64,000 nucleotides of DNA. It comes from Anaerolineae bacterium. GTDB lineage: Bacteria > Chloroflexota > Anaerolineae > Aggregatilineales > UBA2796. Location of the stretch: assembly GCA_019637555.1 (NCBI GenBank), contig JAHBVK010000022.1, positions 1-64,000 of the forward strand, written 5' to 3'. A program made the position numbers and the translations under genes. Positions 8,208-16,746 of this stretch are shown here, piece by piece. The first letter of the stretch is position 1. Every line of letters begins with the position of its first letter. The notes beneath the pieces are model-generated. The model had not been told where the DNA came from. It saw nothing but the letters and a program-made list of their open reading frames with translations, and did not search any database.

Positions 8208-9044
8208 ATGAGTTCTTCTGAAATAATCGACAAGCTCGACAATATCATCAATCACACGCGCCAATCGTCCAAAGTGCGTAACGACTCGGAAGCGTTTGTG
8301 CGTGAGGTGCTGCGGAAGGCGAAAGAAGCGCGTATCCACGAAGTGCTGCCCAGCGAACATATTGAGGCGTTAGGGGCGGAGGCTTATCTGAAGCCGCTGG
8401 CACGCGGGCGCAGCGATTATCCCATGAACATCATCGAAGTAGCGGCGCAGCGGCGCAATCACAAACTGATCCTCAAACTACTGCGTCACCCTGATGACAA
8501 CGTGCGCATCTTCGCGGCAGAAAACTTCCAGATGTTGTTTCCGATGCTGGATGGCTATTACGATGAAGCCTCCGCGCTGATCAACACCACACTGCTGATC
8601 CCGACGGAAATCCCGCCCGTCAAGTATGCACTGCTGCGCGATCTTGGGCGTACGCCAAAACGGCGTCTGCCACGTGAAATTGCCGATACTGCCCGCCGCC
8701 TGATTCATGATCCTGACGAAGGTGTGTCCTATAATGCGCTGCGCGTTCTTTCCTACCTAACGGATGTGCGCGACTGGAAAACAGTGCTAGATCGGATGCT
8801 TTCACTAGTTGGTGAAGAGAGTGATGTAGCCCAGTATTTTCTGGCAGCGGGAGTTGAGTACCTTAGCCCGATTGCTGAATTCGAGCCACAAATCGTTGAG
8901 TGGATGAAGTCGCTGGTCGAAACTTATCCGCCAGATCACATGAGTGTGCAGGCAGTCGGCGTATTTGTCCATCGAGAGCCGGATGTCGCCCTCAGTGGCG
9001 GCTTAATCGGACGCAAAGAATATCGTGAAATTAAGGGGGAATAA
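8208..9044 (+). CDS. HEAT-repeat protein, unknown function
   Basis: The 278-residue protein is soluble and mostly alpha-helical. Paired-helix repeats are visible as NHKLILKLLRHPDDNVRIFA (near 84-105) and IADTARRLIHDPDEGVSYNA (near 160-180). Both end in the [ND]xxVR/SxxA pattern typical of HEAT repeats. No enzyme motif is present. Such solenoids usually bind proteins. It sits 37 bases after the GNAT gene and 47 bases before the first sulfotransferase, so it may share transcription with either. I do not recognise the gene. A second unrelated HEAT protein is encoded at 16747. Confidence 0.7.
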   Translation: MSSSEIIDKLDNIINHTRQSSKVRNDSEAFVREVLRKAKEARIHEVLPSEHIEALGAEAYLKPLARGRSDYPMNIIEVAAQRRNHKLILKLLRHPDDNVRIFAAENFQMLFPMLDGYYDEASALINTTLLIPTEIPPVKYALLRDLGRTPKRRLPREIADTARRLIHDPDEGVSYNALRVLSYLTDVRDWKTVLDRMLSLVGEESDVAQYFLAAGVEYLSPIAEFEPQIVEWMKSLVETYPPDHMSVQAVGVFVHREPDVALSGGLIGRKEYREIKGE

Positions 9045-9091
9045 AGAATCACTATGAGCACCCAGCATTGTTATCTCACGGAGGGCGCAGG

Positions 9092-9790
9092 ATGATCCTT
9101 TGGTTAGCATCCTATCCTCGTTCAGGGAACACCTTCTTCCGAACATTACTTAAACACGTCTACGACATCAACTCGCTCACCATATACGATCAACTTCCAC
9201 AGACAACATGGACTGCCGCTCCAGAATATTTCACCATGCATCCACACAAGATTCCTACTTTCGAGGACATGGTGGCAGCGGATGAGTGGTATGTCATGAA
9301 AACCCATGATCTGCCAAAAGAAGATCATCCTGCGATTTATATAGTGCGGGATGGGCGCGATGCCCTTATCTCACACGCCCATTTTGTGCTGGAATATGAC
9401 TGGAAGCTGCCTCTCGAAGAACGCCAGGCTCGCTATTATGATACGCTCCGAATGTTGATCGAAACGGACGTCTCCTTTGGTGGTTGGGGTAAAAATGTTC
9501 TGGCGTGGACATTACGACAAACACCAACTATTGTGGTGAAATTTGAACAGCTAATCATTAACCCTTTTGAAACGCTTGCTGCTGCTCTCACAGAGATTGG
9601 CTATCAACCTCCAGAAGCGCGCTCATCTGATACACCTCTAAACTTTGAACATCTGCACAAGCTGAACCCGCAGTTCTTTCGCAAGGGTCGAGTCGGCGCA
9701 TGGCGAGAAGAGATGCCTACTGATCTGCAGGAGTTGTTCTGGCAGCGGCATGGTGCCGTGATGGATAAAATGACTTATAGTCGTGATTAA
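9092..9790 (+). CDS. Sulfotransferase domain protein, tandem copy 1
   Basis: This 232-residue protein opens with ILWLASYPRSGNTFF, the 5'-phosphosulfate loop of PAPS-dependent sulfotransferases. VRDGRDALISHAHFVL follows, carrying the 3'-phosphate-binding Arg and Ser. A C-terminal RKGRVGAWREEM block matches the RKGxxGdW nucleotide motif. It would move sulfate from PAPS to an unknown acceptor. The ATG at 9092 has GGAGGG six bases upstream and begins at the conserved motif, so it beats the earlier in-frame ATG at 9068. The neighbouring gene is a close paralogue. The family is sure, the acceptor unknown. Confidence 0.9.
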   Translation: MILWLASYPRSGNTFFRTLLKHVYDINSLTIYDQLPQTTWTAAPEYFTMHPHKIPTFEDMVAADEWYVMKTHDLPKEDHPAIYIVRDGRDALISHAHFVLEYDWKLPLEERQARYYDTLRMLIETDVSFGGWGKNVLAWTLRQTPTIVVKFEQLIINPFETLAAALTEIGYQPPEARSSDTPLNFEHLHKLNPQFFRKGRVGAWREEMPTDLQELFWQRHGAVMDKMTYSRD

Positions 9791-9859
9791 TTGGCTTGCT
9801 CGTTGCCCTTGCGTAGGGAACTACCGAATGAACTGCAATCAACAATCGGAAGGTGTCTT

Positions 9860-10561
9860 GTGATTCTATGGTTGGCGTCCTATCCTCGTTCAGGCAATAC
9901 CTTCTTCCGAGCTGTACTCAAACACGTCTATGACATTCCTACAGAGACCATCTATGACCTTGATCAGATGGAGATGGCGACATGGCAAAGGATGAAGAAG
10001 GTTGTAGATTTCCAGCCGGAAAACACAACACCACTGGCAGAACTAATCGCCTCCAAGCAGGTTCATATCGTTAAAACACACGACATGCCGAAAGAAGATC
10101 ATCCGGCTGTGTATCTAGTGCGCGATGGTCGAGATGCTCTGGTATCACACGCTCACTATGTTCTTCAGTATGACTGGAAACTGCCAGCAGAAGAGCGTCC
10201 AGCACGTTTCTACGAAGCGCTACGGATGCTGGTAGAAACCGATGTCTCATTCGGCGGTTGGAGCGGCAACGTGCTGGCATGGTTGGCACGCACTACGCCT
10301 ACCGCCGTACTGAAGTTCGAGGATCTGATCCGGTATCCATTGGAGTGTGTTGAGCAAGCGCTTAACGAAGTGGACTATCATCCTCCGCAGCGCCACGCGG
10401 ATCGACCGCCAACTTTCGAGGAATTGCGCGAAGCTGAACCACAGTTCTTCCGCAAAGGGCGTGTCGGCGCGTGGCGGGATGAAATGCCAAACGATCTTCA
10501 CGACCTATTCTGGCAGCGTCACGCTGAAGCAATGGATCGGATGGGTTACAGTCGAGATTAA
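9860..10561 (+). CDS. Sulfotransferase domain protein, tandem copy 2
   Basis: This is a 233-residue paralogue of the preceding gene. The same opening motif (ILWLASYPRSGNTFFR), VRDGRDALVSHAH, ETDVSFGGW, PQFFRKGRVGAWR and final YSRD are present, so a tandem duplication is clear. The region between about 25 and 75 has diverged in sequence and length. In this class the early segment often shapes the acceptor site, so the two copies may sulfate different substrates. The start is GTG at 9860, with GGAAGG six bases upstream. An ATG inside the intergenic stretch was not used because the paralogue begins at the same motif. Confidence 0.9.
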   Translation: MILWLASYPRSGNTFFRAVLKHVYDIPTETIYDLDQMEMATWQRMKKVVDFQPENTTPLAELIASKQVHIVKTHDMPKEDHPAVYLVRDGRDALVSHAHYVLQYDWKLPAEERPARFYEALRMLVETDVSFGGWSGNVLAWLARTTPTAVLKFEDLIRYPLECVEQALNEVDYHPPQRHADRPPTFEELREAEPQFFRKGRVGAWRDEMPNDLHDLFWQRHAEAMDRMGYSRD

Positions 10562-10589
10562 CCATGTAGTAGTGTTATGTGGAGGATGT

Positions 10590-11228
10590 ATGAAAAGATA
10601 CGCGATCGATAAGCCAGCATTGTTGATCCTACTACTTATGCTGGTCAGCGCTTGTGGAAGTCCGGGACAATCGCTACTCGGTTCAACACCACAACCTGTG
10701 AAGCTAGATGAGATTGCCACCGATTATAAATCGCTGGTCAAAGTCACCGAGCAACCGCATCGCTTCTCTTCTATCTATGTAATGCTGCTGTGTCGTTTGC
10801 CAACTGAACTAGAACGGCAAATGGCAGAAAGTCCACACGGTGCCCCATCCAAAGAAGCGACCGATGAGGAATTTGGTCACGTATTGCTTAACGTATACGT
10901 CAGCGCTCCCGCAGAAGCGATCTTTCGGCAGTTAGGCAAGGATCAAACGCCCGATCAGTTCCCTGTTGGTACGGTTATCGTAAAAGAAAAGATCGCAGAA
11001 GAGGATATGTCTCTCGACGCCCTCGGCATCATGATCAAGCACGAATCGGGCTTTAATCCTGCGGGCGGCGATTGGGAATATGCTTATTGGGAAGCGGGCA
11101 AACTGACGCGTGATACCTCGCTGCTGCAAAACTGCCAGTCTTGCCATTCTCGCCAGACACAAACCGATTCCGTATTTGGCTTGGATAAGTACGGTGGTGA
11201 ATATCCCTACGACAAAGCAGAAAGTTGA
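10590..11228 (+). CDS. Cytochrome P460-like lipoprotein with one c-type heme site
   Basis: The 212-residue product starts MKRYAIDKPALLILLLMLVS and continues ACGS, a lipobox, so it is an anchored outer-face lipoprotein. GGAGG precedes the ATG by four bases. The body shows a P460-like fold signature, with VLLNVYVSAPAEAIF, FPVGTVIVKEKI and EYAYWEAGK. It ends with CQSCH, the covalent heme-c site, near residue 190. P460-family proteins bind heme through CxxCH and sometimes a lysine cross-link. I cannot tell whether this one is an enzyme or an electron carrier. It follows the two sulfotransferases closely on the same strand. Confidence 0.72.
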   Translation: MKRYAIDKPALLILLLMLVSACGSPGQSLLGSTPQPVKLDEIATDYKSLVKVTEQPHRFSSIYVMLLCRLPTELERQMAESPHGAPSKEATDEEFGHVLLNVYVSAPAEAIFRQLGKDQTPDQFPVGTVIVKEKIAEEDMSLDALGIMIKHESGFNPAGGDWEYAYWEAGKLTRDTSLLQNCQSCHSRQTQTDSVFGLDKYGGEYPYDKAES

Positions 11229-11321
11229 GATGAAATACCTTGAAGTGAATTTGCAGCAACGGCGGTAAACTCAATCTGAGCCTATGATTTGACTTCTTCT
11301 AATTGCTTGTCAGGATTGTCT

Positions 11322-12191
11322 GTGAACATACCCAACTCTCCTTACGTTTATACATGGCGTTTCAAGGCGCGCACCTATGAACTTGATGTTAATGGTGTGG
11401 TCAAGCCTGCAGTCTACCTCAATTACATGGAAGAAGTGGCAACACAGGCAAGTGCTGCGCTCGGCTGGGATTTTAATTGGTACGCGACCAATAAGCGGCT
11501 GTGGGTGGCGCGCAAACATGTGATTCGCATTCTCGATACCATCGGGCGTGGAGAGGAACTGGAGGCGGTTACATGGATTGCAGACTCGCGGCGAGTGCAA
11601 TCCAACCGCGAGTACGTCATCCGCAGAATCAGCGATGAGCAGCCAGTTTTACATGCCCGCACCAATTGGGTCTTTCTCAACGAAGAAACGATGCGCCCGG
11701 AGCGTATTCCCGCAGATGTAGATCACTTCATCGCAGGCGTCGGTGAAGCCGATCTCGACACGGGTGTTAATGAGGCAATCAACGTAGAGAAAGCCTTTGT
11801 CTATACCGAAAACCGCCGTGTGGAATATCACGAGGTGGACTCAGCAGGTCACGTCAACAACGCTGTTTATGTGACGTGGGCAGAAGAATCGATCCACAAT
11901 ATGTTGAGCGCCTGCGGCTGGACACCGGATCACCTAAAAGCTGCCGATTTCCAGATGCGGTCACATGCCCGTGAGATCGAATACTTCCGTAGCGCTATGT
12001 ACGACGAGTCAGTCCAGATAACCACGCGATTGGCACAGATCGGCAAGGATCGGGCAGCGTGGATCACTGAGATGTACAAGCTCGGTACAGAGGAATTGTT
12101 GGTCAAAGATATCTGCGTGCGGACCTTCACCGACGCTGCGGGTTCTCGCTCTATTCCTGACGAGATGCTGTTGTCGCTGAAGGAGCAGTGA
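11322..12191 (+). CDS. Double-hotdog acyl-ACP thioesterase-like protein
   Basis: The product is about 289 residues with two hotdog domains. The first has RTYELDVNGVVKPAVYLNYMEE and the second YHEVDSAGHVNNAVYVTWAEE. Both have the Asp/Glu-x-x-G-H/V-V-N-N-x-x-Y helix of acyl thioesterases. The arrangement and length fit the FatA-like acyl-ACP thioesterase family, which releases fatty acids from carrier protein. The GTG at 11322 has AGGA about six bases upstream. An in-frame TTG at 11289 would add 11 residues without family match. The second repeat keeps the HVNN motif while the first reads GVVKP, so the C-terminal half probably holds the active site. Confidence 0.8.
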   Translation: MNIPNSPYVYTWRFKARTYELDVNGVVKPAVYLNYMEEVATQASAALGWDFNWYATNKRLWVARKHVIRILDTIGRGEELEAVTWIADSRRVQSNREYVIRRISDEQPVLHARTNWVFLNEETMRPERIPADVDHFIAGVGEADLDTGVNEAINVEKAFVYTENRRVEYHEVDSAGHVNNAVYVTWAEESIHNMLSACGWTPDHLKAADFQMRSHAREIEYFRSAMYDESVQITTRLAQIGKDRAAWITEMYKLGTEELLVKDICVRTFTDAAGSRSIPDEMLLSLKEQ

Positions 12192-12433
12192 AAATATGCA
12201 GGTTGTTTATCCCGAAGCAGCTAGGGAAATTACGCAGTAACACAATTTGGAATACCAGACTAGTCACTTCCATAATTGACATTCAGCAGTTTGATTGGGG
12301 ACAGACATCACTGGTGAATCGAGCGCTTTTCCTGCAAACTGGCGCAGTACTAACAGTGAAATGGAATTGAACGATGTCTATTCCTGTGGCTTTACCGAAA
12401 ACGATTAGCCGTTCCACGCGGAAAGGAGCGCGA

Positions 12434-14533
12434 ATGCTGGAATCATTCTTCCAACCGAAATCCGTCGCCATCATCGGGGCGAGTCCGAACCCCGATAAAC
12501 TCGGTCATGCGGTACTTAAGAATGCCGTCGAGAGTGGCTACAAAGGCAACCTGTACCCGATCAATCCTAAAGCCGATGAAATTCTCGGCTGGAAAGCATA
12601 TAAGGATGTACAGGATGTGCCCGAGGTCCCCGATCTCGCTGTCGTGGTGATCCCCTATCCCTATGTTCCGGAGGCGATTGAAGACTGCGGCAAAAAGGGT
12701 GTCCCCGCCGTCGTTGTCATTAGCGCTGGCTTCCGCGAGGCAGGTATGGAGGGGATGCAGCGCGAAGTCGATATGCTCAAGCTGGCGAAGAAGTACAACA
12801 TTCGCCTAATCGGACCTAACTGTCTTGGTCTGATCGACGCCTTCACGCCACTAAACGTCACCTTCGCCGCCGGTTCGCCCCCCAGTGGACCAATCGCGTT
12901 TATGTCGCAGTCAGGAGCGTTAGGTACTGCGATCCTCGACTGGAGCATGGCAGGATCGCGCATCGGCTTTAGCAAATTCGTCAGCCTTGGTAACAAAGCG
13001 GATATCTCCGAAATCGATCTGATGCAGGCGTGGGCGGAGGATGACAAGACGAAGGTGATCCTGTCGTACAGCGAAGGGTTGCCCGATGGTCAGAAGTTCA
13101 TGCAAGTAGCACGCGAAGTTAGCCGCAAAAAACCGATTGTCATGGTCAAAAGTGGCGTCACTGCTGCCGGATCACGCGCGGTCTCAAGCCATACCGGATC
13201 GCTGGCTGGATCGGAACAGGCATATGCGGCAGCGTTCCGCCAAGCTGGCGTTCTGCGCGCCGAATCGATGCAAGATTTGTTCGATTATGCGCTTGGCTTT
13301 GCTTATCAGCCGCTGCTCAAATCGGATCGCATCGCGATCATCACCAACGCTGGTGGTCCCGGCATCCTGTGCACCGATGCGCTGGAACGCGCTGGCATGG
13401 GGTTAGCCCGTTTAGAGCCAGAAACTACCAAGAAGCTAACCGAATTTCTACCTAATGCCGCCAGCGCTGCGAATCCGGTGGACGTGCTCGGTGATGCGCT
13501 AGCAGATCGCTACCGCTACGCACTCGAACACACGGTCAGCGATCCTAATGTCGATGGCGTGATCGTGATCGTCACCCCTCAGGCGATGACTGAGATCGAA
13601 GCGACGGCGCACGCGGTAGGAGAAATCTCTAAAAAGACGAGCAAACCCGTGCTCGGCTGCTTCATGGGCGAATTTCGCATAAACGCCGCGATTGATATTC
13701 TGGCGGAACAGTATGGCGTGCCCAATTTCCCCTTCCCCGAACGCGCCGCGCGAGTTTTCTCCGCCATGCGTGACTACCGCGAACTGCGTGACGCTCCTTC
13801 AACATTGATCGAGCGATTCCCATCGGATAATGCAAAGGTGCAGGCGGTCTTTGCCAAAGCTAAATCCGAAGGACGTGTCACAGTAGGCGATGCGGAGAGT
13901 CGGGAAATTCTCAAGGCATACAATCTGCGTATTCCGCAAGCAGAACTGGCTGCTACTGCTGAGGAAGCAGTGACTATCGCTGACAAAATCGGCTATCCGG
14001 TGGTGCTCAAGATCGCCAGCCCGGACATTCTGCATAAAACCGATGTCGGCGGTGTGAAAGTCAATATTCAGAACGCCAGCGAAGTGCGCGACGCCTTCGA
14101 CCTGATCGTCTATCGGGCGCAGCGTTATGTACCCGGTGCACTGATCTGGGGCTGCTTAGTACAGGAAATGCTGCCCAAAGGCGGACTTGAAATCCTCGTG
14201 GGCATGAACCGCGATCCGCAGTTTGGTCCGCTAGTGACCTTTGGTATGGGTGGCATCTATGTAGAAGTGCTCAAGGATGTGACCTTCCGTGTCGCTCCCT
14301 TTGATCGCAAAGCAGCAATGGAGATGCTCAGCGAGATTCGCGCTCATGCCTTGATCGACGGTGTGCGCGGGCAGAAACCCTACGACAAAGAGGCGATTGT
14401 CGATGCGCTTCTCAAGATCAGCCAACTGGTTACCGATTTCCCCAACATCGTGGAGATGGATATCAATCCGCTGATGGTTTATGAACAAGGCGCAGTGGCG
14501 CTCGATATGCGACTCGTATTGGATGCGAAATAA
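12434..14533 (+). CDS. ADP-forming acyl-CoA synthetase (acetate-CoA ligase type), alpha-beta fusion
   Basis: This 699-residue enzyme would interconvert acyl-CoA, ADP and phosphate with acid, CoA and ATP. The order is a CoA-binding Rossmann domain (about 1-135, VAIIGASPNPDKLGHAVL), succinyl-CoA ligase-like flavodoxin domains (about 145-450) with SSHTGSLAGSEQAY holding the catalytic phospho-histidine, then an ATP-grasp domain (about 475-699) with ILHKTDVGGVKVN, which carries the second histidine. The two subunits separate in archaea are fused here, as in many bacteria. The ATG at 12434 has AAAGGAG five bases upstream. An earlier in-frame ATG at 12374 adds a short non-conserved leader. The next gene is a usual partner of this family. 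Confidence 0.93.
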   Translation: MLESFFQPKSVAIIGASPNPDKLGHAVLKNAVESGYKGNLYPINPKADEILGWKAYKDVQDVPEVPDLAVVVIPYPYVPEAIEDCGKKGVPAVVVISAGFREAGMEGMQREVDMLKLAKKYNIRLIGPNCLGLIDAFTPLNVTFAAGSPPSGPIAFMSQSGALGTAILDWSMAGSRIGFSKFVSLGNKADISEIDLMQAWAEDDKTKVILSYSEGLPDGQKFMQVAREVSRKKPIVMVKSGVTAAGSRAVSSHTGSLAGSEQAYAAAFRQAGVLRAESMQDLFDYALGFAYQPLLKSDRIAIITNAGGPGILCTDALERAGMGLARLEPETTKKLTEFLPNAASAANPVDVLGDALADRYRYALEHTVSDPNVDGVIVIVTPQAMTEIEATAHAVGEISKKTSKPVLGCFMGEFRINAAIDILAEQYGVPNFPFPERAARVFSAMRDYRELRDAPSTLIERFPSDNAKVQAVFAKAKSEGRVTVGDAESREILKAYNLRIPQAELAATAEEAVTIADKIGYPVVLKIASPDILHKTDVGGVKVNIQNASEVRDAFDLIVYRAQRYVPGALIWGCLVQEMLPKGGLEILVGMNRDPQFGPLVTFGMGGIYVEVLKDVTFRVAPFDRKAAMEMLSEIRAHALIDGVRGQKPYDKEAIVDALLKISQLVTDFPNIVEMDINPLMVYEQGAVALDMRLVLDAK

Positions 14534-14557
14534 GGCATGGCTACGAAAGGTACACAC

Positions 14558-15625
14558 ATGAAACCTTTATACATTACCGCGGTTGTCACCTTCTCCGGCA
14601 AGACGGCGCTGTTGTGCGGCATCGGACTGAAACTGCACCAGTTGGGCAAGAATGTCGGTTACTTCAAACCCGTCAGCACCCAGCCCTTCATGAGTGGCGG
14701 CAAAGTGGTTGATGAAGATGCGGAATTCGTTCGCCGCGTACTGGCGGTTTCTAACCCCGCGTCTGAACTCTCTCCGGTGATCATTGATGATCGTCTGTTC
14801 GAACGTCTCATTCAGGGCAAAGAAGAGCGTGACTTCCAGCAGGAGATCAAGGATAGCTACGCCAAGTTGAGTGAAGGGCGTGACGTACTGCTGATCGAAG
14901 GCGGTGCGAGTATGCGCGAAGGCTACACCGTCGGTGTCAATGTCACCTCGCTGGTAGAGACGTTCGATCTACCGACGCTCGGTGTAGTGCGCTACCGCGA
15001 CGGTCTGATGCTCTTGGATGACGTATTAGCGCTGTCTACACGTTTGGGCAAGCGTTTACTCGGTGTGGTGATCAACAGCGTGCCAACGGAGGCAATGGAT
15101 CGCATTCGCAGTCAAGTGGTGCCTTATCTGGAGAAGCGAGGCATCAAAGTGTATGGTGTGCTGCCATTAGAGCAAGCATTGATGTCACTGACGGTTGGCG
15201 AACTGAAGCAGGTATTACATGCTGACTCGCTGACTGGTGATAGTCACATGGACGCGCTAGTAGAAACGTTGAGTGTGGGCGCGATGAGTGGTGAGCAGGC
15301 ACTGCCGCGCTTCCGCCGTCAGCTCAACAAAGCCGTGATCACTGGTGGGGATCGCGCTGATATTCAAGCAGCAGCGCTGGAAACTTCCACGACGGCGCTG
15401 GTGCTGACGGGTAACATCCCGCCCTCAACCAGCATCATCGAACGCGCTAAAGAGATGGGTGTCGCCGTCCTGACGACGGGTAGAAGCACTATCGAAACGG
15501 TGGAAGCAGTGGAGAAAGTTTTCGGCAAGACGCGCCTCGCGCAGCCGGAGAAACTCAGCCGCTACCGTCAACTGCTGGATCAGCATTTCGATTTCGGGCG
15601 CTTGTTCGTTGATATGGGACTGTAA
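14558..15625 (+). CDS. Phosphotransacetylase-like BioD/DRTGG-domain protein
   Basis: This 355-residue protein has an N-terminal P-loop fold of BioD type (ITAVVTFSGKTALLCGIGL, residues 5-23) with the first glycine of the usual GxxxxGKT replaced. A C-terminal DRTGG-like region follows (about 215-330, with KAVITGGDRADIQAAAL and ALVLTGNIPPS). The same pair of domains forms the N-terminal part of long phosphotransacetylases, but the catalytic PTA domain is absent. Free-standing copies often sit beside ADP-forming acyl-CoA synthetases, as here 24 bases downstream. They are thought to be regulatory. The ATG at 14558 has AAAGG seven bases upstream; the ATG at 14537 is too close to its nearest purine stretch. 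Confidence 0.8.
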   Translation: MKPLYITAVVTFSGKTALLCGIGLKLHQLGKNVGYFKPVSTQPFMSGGKVVDEDAEFVRRVLAVSNPASELSPVIIDDRLFERLIQGKEERDFQQEIKDSYAKLSEGRDVLLIEGGASMREGYTVGVNVTSLVETFDLPTLGVVRYRDGLMLLDDVLALSTRLGKRLLGVVINSVPTEAMDRIRSQVVPYLEKRGIKVYGVLPLEQALMSLTVGELKQVLHADSLTGDSHMDALVETLSVGAMSGEQALPRFRRQLNKAVITGGDRADIQAAALETSTTALVLTGNIPPSTSIIERAKEMGVAVLTTGRSTIETVEAVEKVFGKTRLAQPEKLSRYRQLLDQHFDFGRLFVDMGL

Positions 15626-15630
15626 AGAGT

Positions 15631-15659
15631 TTGAGGGTGGTGTTCATGACCACCCTCAA
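15631..15659 (+). terminator. Hairpin after the phosphotransacetylase-like gene
   Basis: An 11-bp perfect stem (TTGAGGGTGGT with ACCACCCTCAA) and 7-base loop lie 6 bases after the stop at 15625. There is no U-run, so it may be a processing or weak termination site. Confidence 0.5.
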
Positions 15660-15755
15660 CACATGTCTATCTGTTGGACGAAAACAGGCAATTCCGTATA
15701 AAGATAGTCCATTATTACACTTCGTTTCTTCAATACTTGTGGGGATTAGCGACAA

Positions 15756-16742
15756 ATGACAGACAAAATTCGCTGGGGTATCCTCAGCACGGCGCGCATC
15801 GCTGAAAATCAGGTGATCCCGGCGATCCATGATTCTAGTAATGGAGTGGTTGCTGCGGTGGGCAGCCGCGATCTAGAAAAGGGCAAACGCTACGCAGAGC
15901 GCAACAAGATTCCGCAGGTCTACGGCAGCTACGAAGAGTTGATCGCTGCTCCCGACATCGACGCCATCTATATCCCTTTGCCCAACGGTTTACATGCCGA
16001 GTGGAGTATCAAATGCGCTGAAGGTGGTAAGCATGTTCTGTGCGAAAAACCGCTGGCGAACGATGCCCCACAAGCACAGCACATGGCGGATGTGTTCAAA
16101 CAGCGCGATTTGCTGCTTGCCGAAGCCTTCATGTATCGCTTTCATCCGCAAATTCAGAAGGTTAAGCAGATGATCGCTGAGGGGGCATTGGGCACGGTGA
16201 ACATGGCACAGGCGACCTTCAGCTTTCCGATTGGCAATGAGGACGATGTGCGACTGAACAAGGAACTAGCTGGCGGTGCTCTGATGGACATCGGCTGCTA
16301 CTGCGTCAGCATTACTCGCTACCTATTTGGCGAAGAGCCAGCCGAAGTTGAAGCCTTCGCGGAGTTCGGCGCACGATCCGGCGTCGATGAGCGTATGGTA
16401 GGGATCATGCGCTTCCCGTCTGGCGCAATGTCGCACTTCGATTGCAGCTTCCGCACACATTTTGCGCAAACCTTTGAGCTTCGCGGTACGCAAGGGCGCA
16501 TCTACCTCGAACGCGCCTATGTGCCATTGCGGCAGGATGCCAACGCAGATACCTATGTCCGCTACTGGAAAGGCAACGACTATCAGGAAATCAAAGTGGA
16601 TAAAGTCAACCACTACGTGTTGATGGTCGAAGATTTCGCGGATTCTCTGCTGAACAAACGCGCACCGAAATTCCCTATCGAGGAGTCGATTGCCCAGATG
16701 CATACCATTGACATGCTCTACGCATCGGTAGGAAGGCAATAA
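15756..16742 (+). CDS. Gfo/Idh/MocA family NAD(P)-dependent oxidoreductase
   Basis: The 328-residue protein starts RWGILSTARIAENQVIPA, the Rossmann dinucleotide loop in the form seen in this subgroup. CEKPLA follows (Lys98 being the usual catalytic lysine), then the C-terminal alpha/beta domain with EAFMYRFHPQIQKV and GGALMDIGCYCVS. Members oxidise or reduce sugars, inositols and trans-dihydrodiols. The close match to the EAFMYRxHP type suggests a sugar or diol substrate, but the exact one cannot be named. The gene follows an intergenic hairpin and precedes a HEAT protein gene by 4 bases, so those two are probably co-transcribed. Confidence 0.9.
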   Translation: MTDKIRWGILSTARIAENQVIPAIHDSSNGVVAAVGSRDLEKGKRYAERNKIPQVYGSYEELIAAPDIDAIYIPLPNGLHAEWSIKCAEGGKHVLCEKPLANDAPQAQHMADVFKQRDLLLAEAFMYRFHPQIQKVKQMIAEGALGTVNMAQATFSFPIGNEDDVRLNKELAGGALMDIGCYCVSITRYLFGEEPAEVEAFAEFGARSGVDERMVGIMRFPSGAMSHFDCSFRTHFAQTFELRGTQGRIYLERAYVPLRQDANADTYVRYWKGNDYQEIKVDKVNHYVLMVEDFADSLLNKRAPKFPIEESIAQMHTIDMLYASVGRQ

Positions 16743-16746
16743 GTCA

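Noticed and set aside
12276-12281. TTGACA as -35 of the acyl-CoA synthetase gene
   Set aside because: No acceptable -10 lies 16-18 bases downstream.
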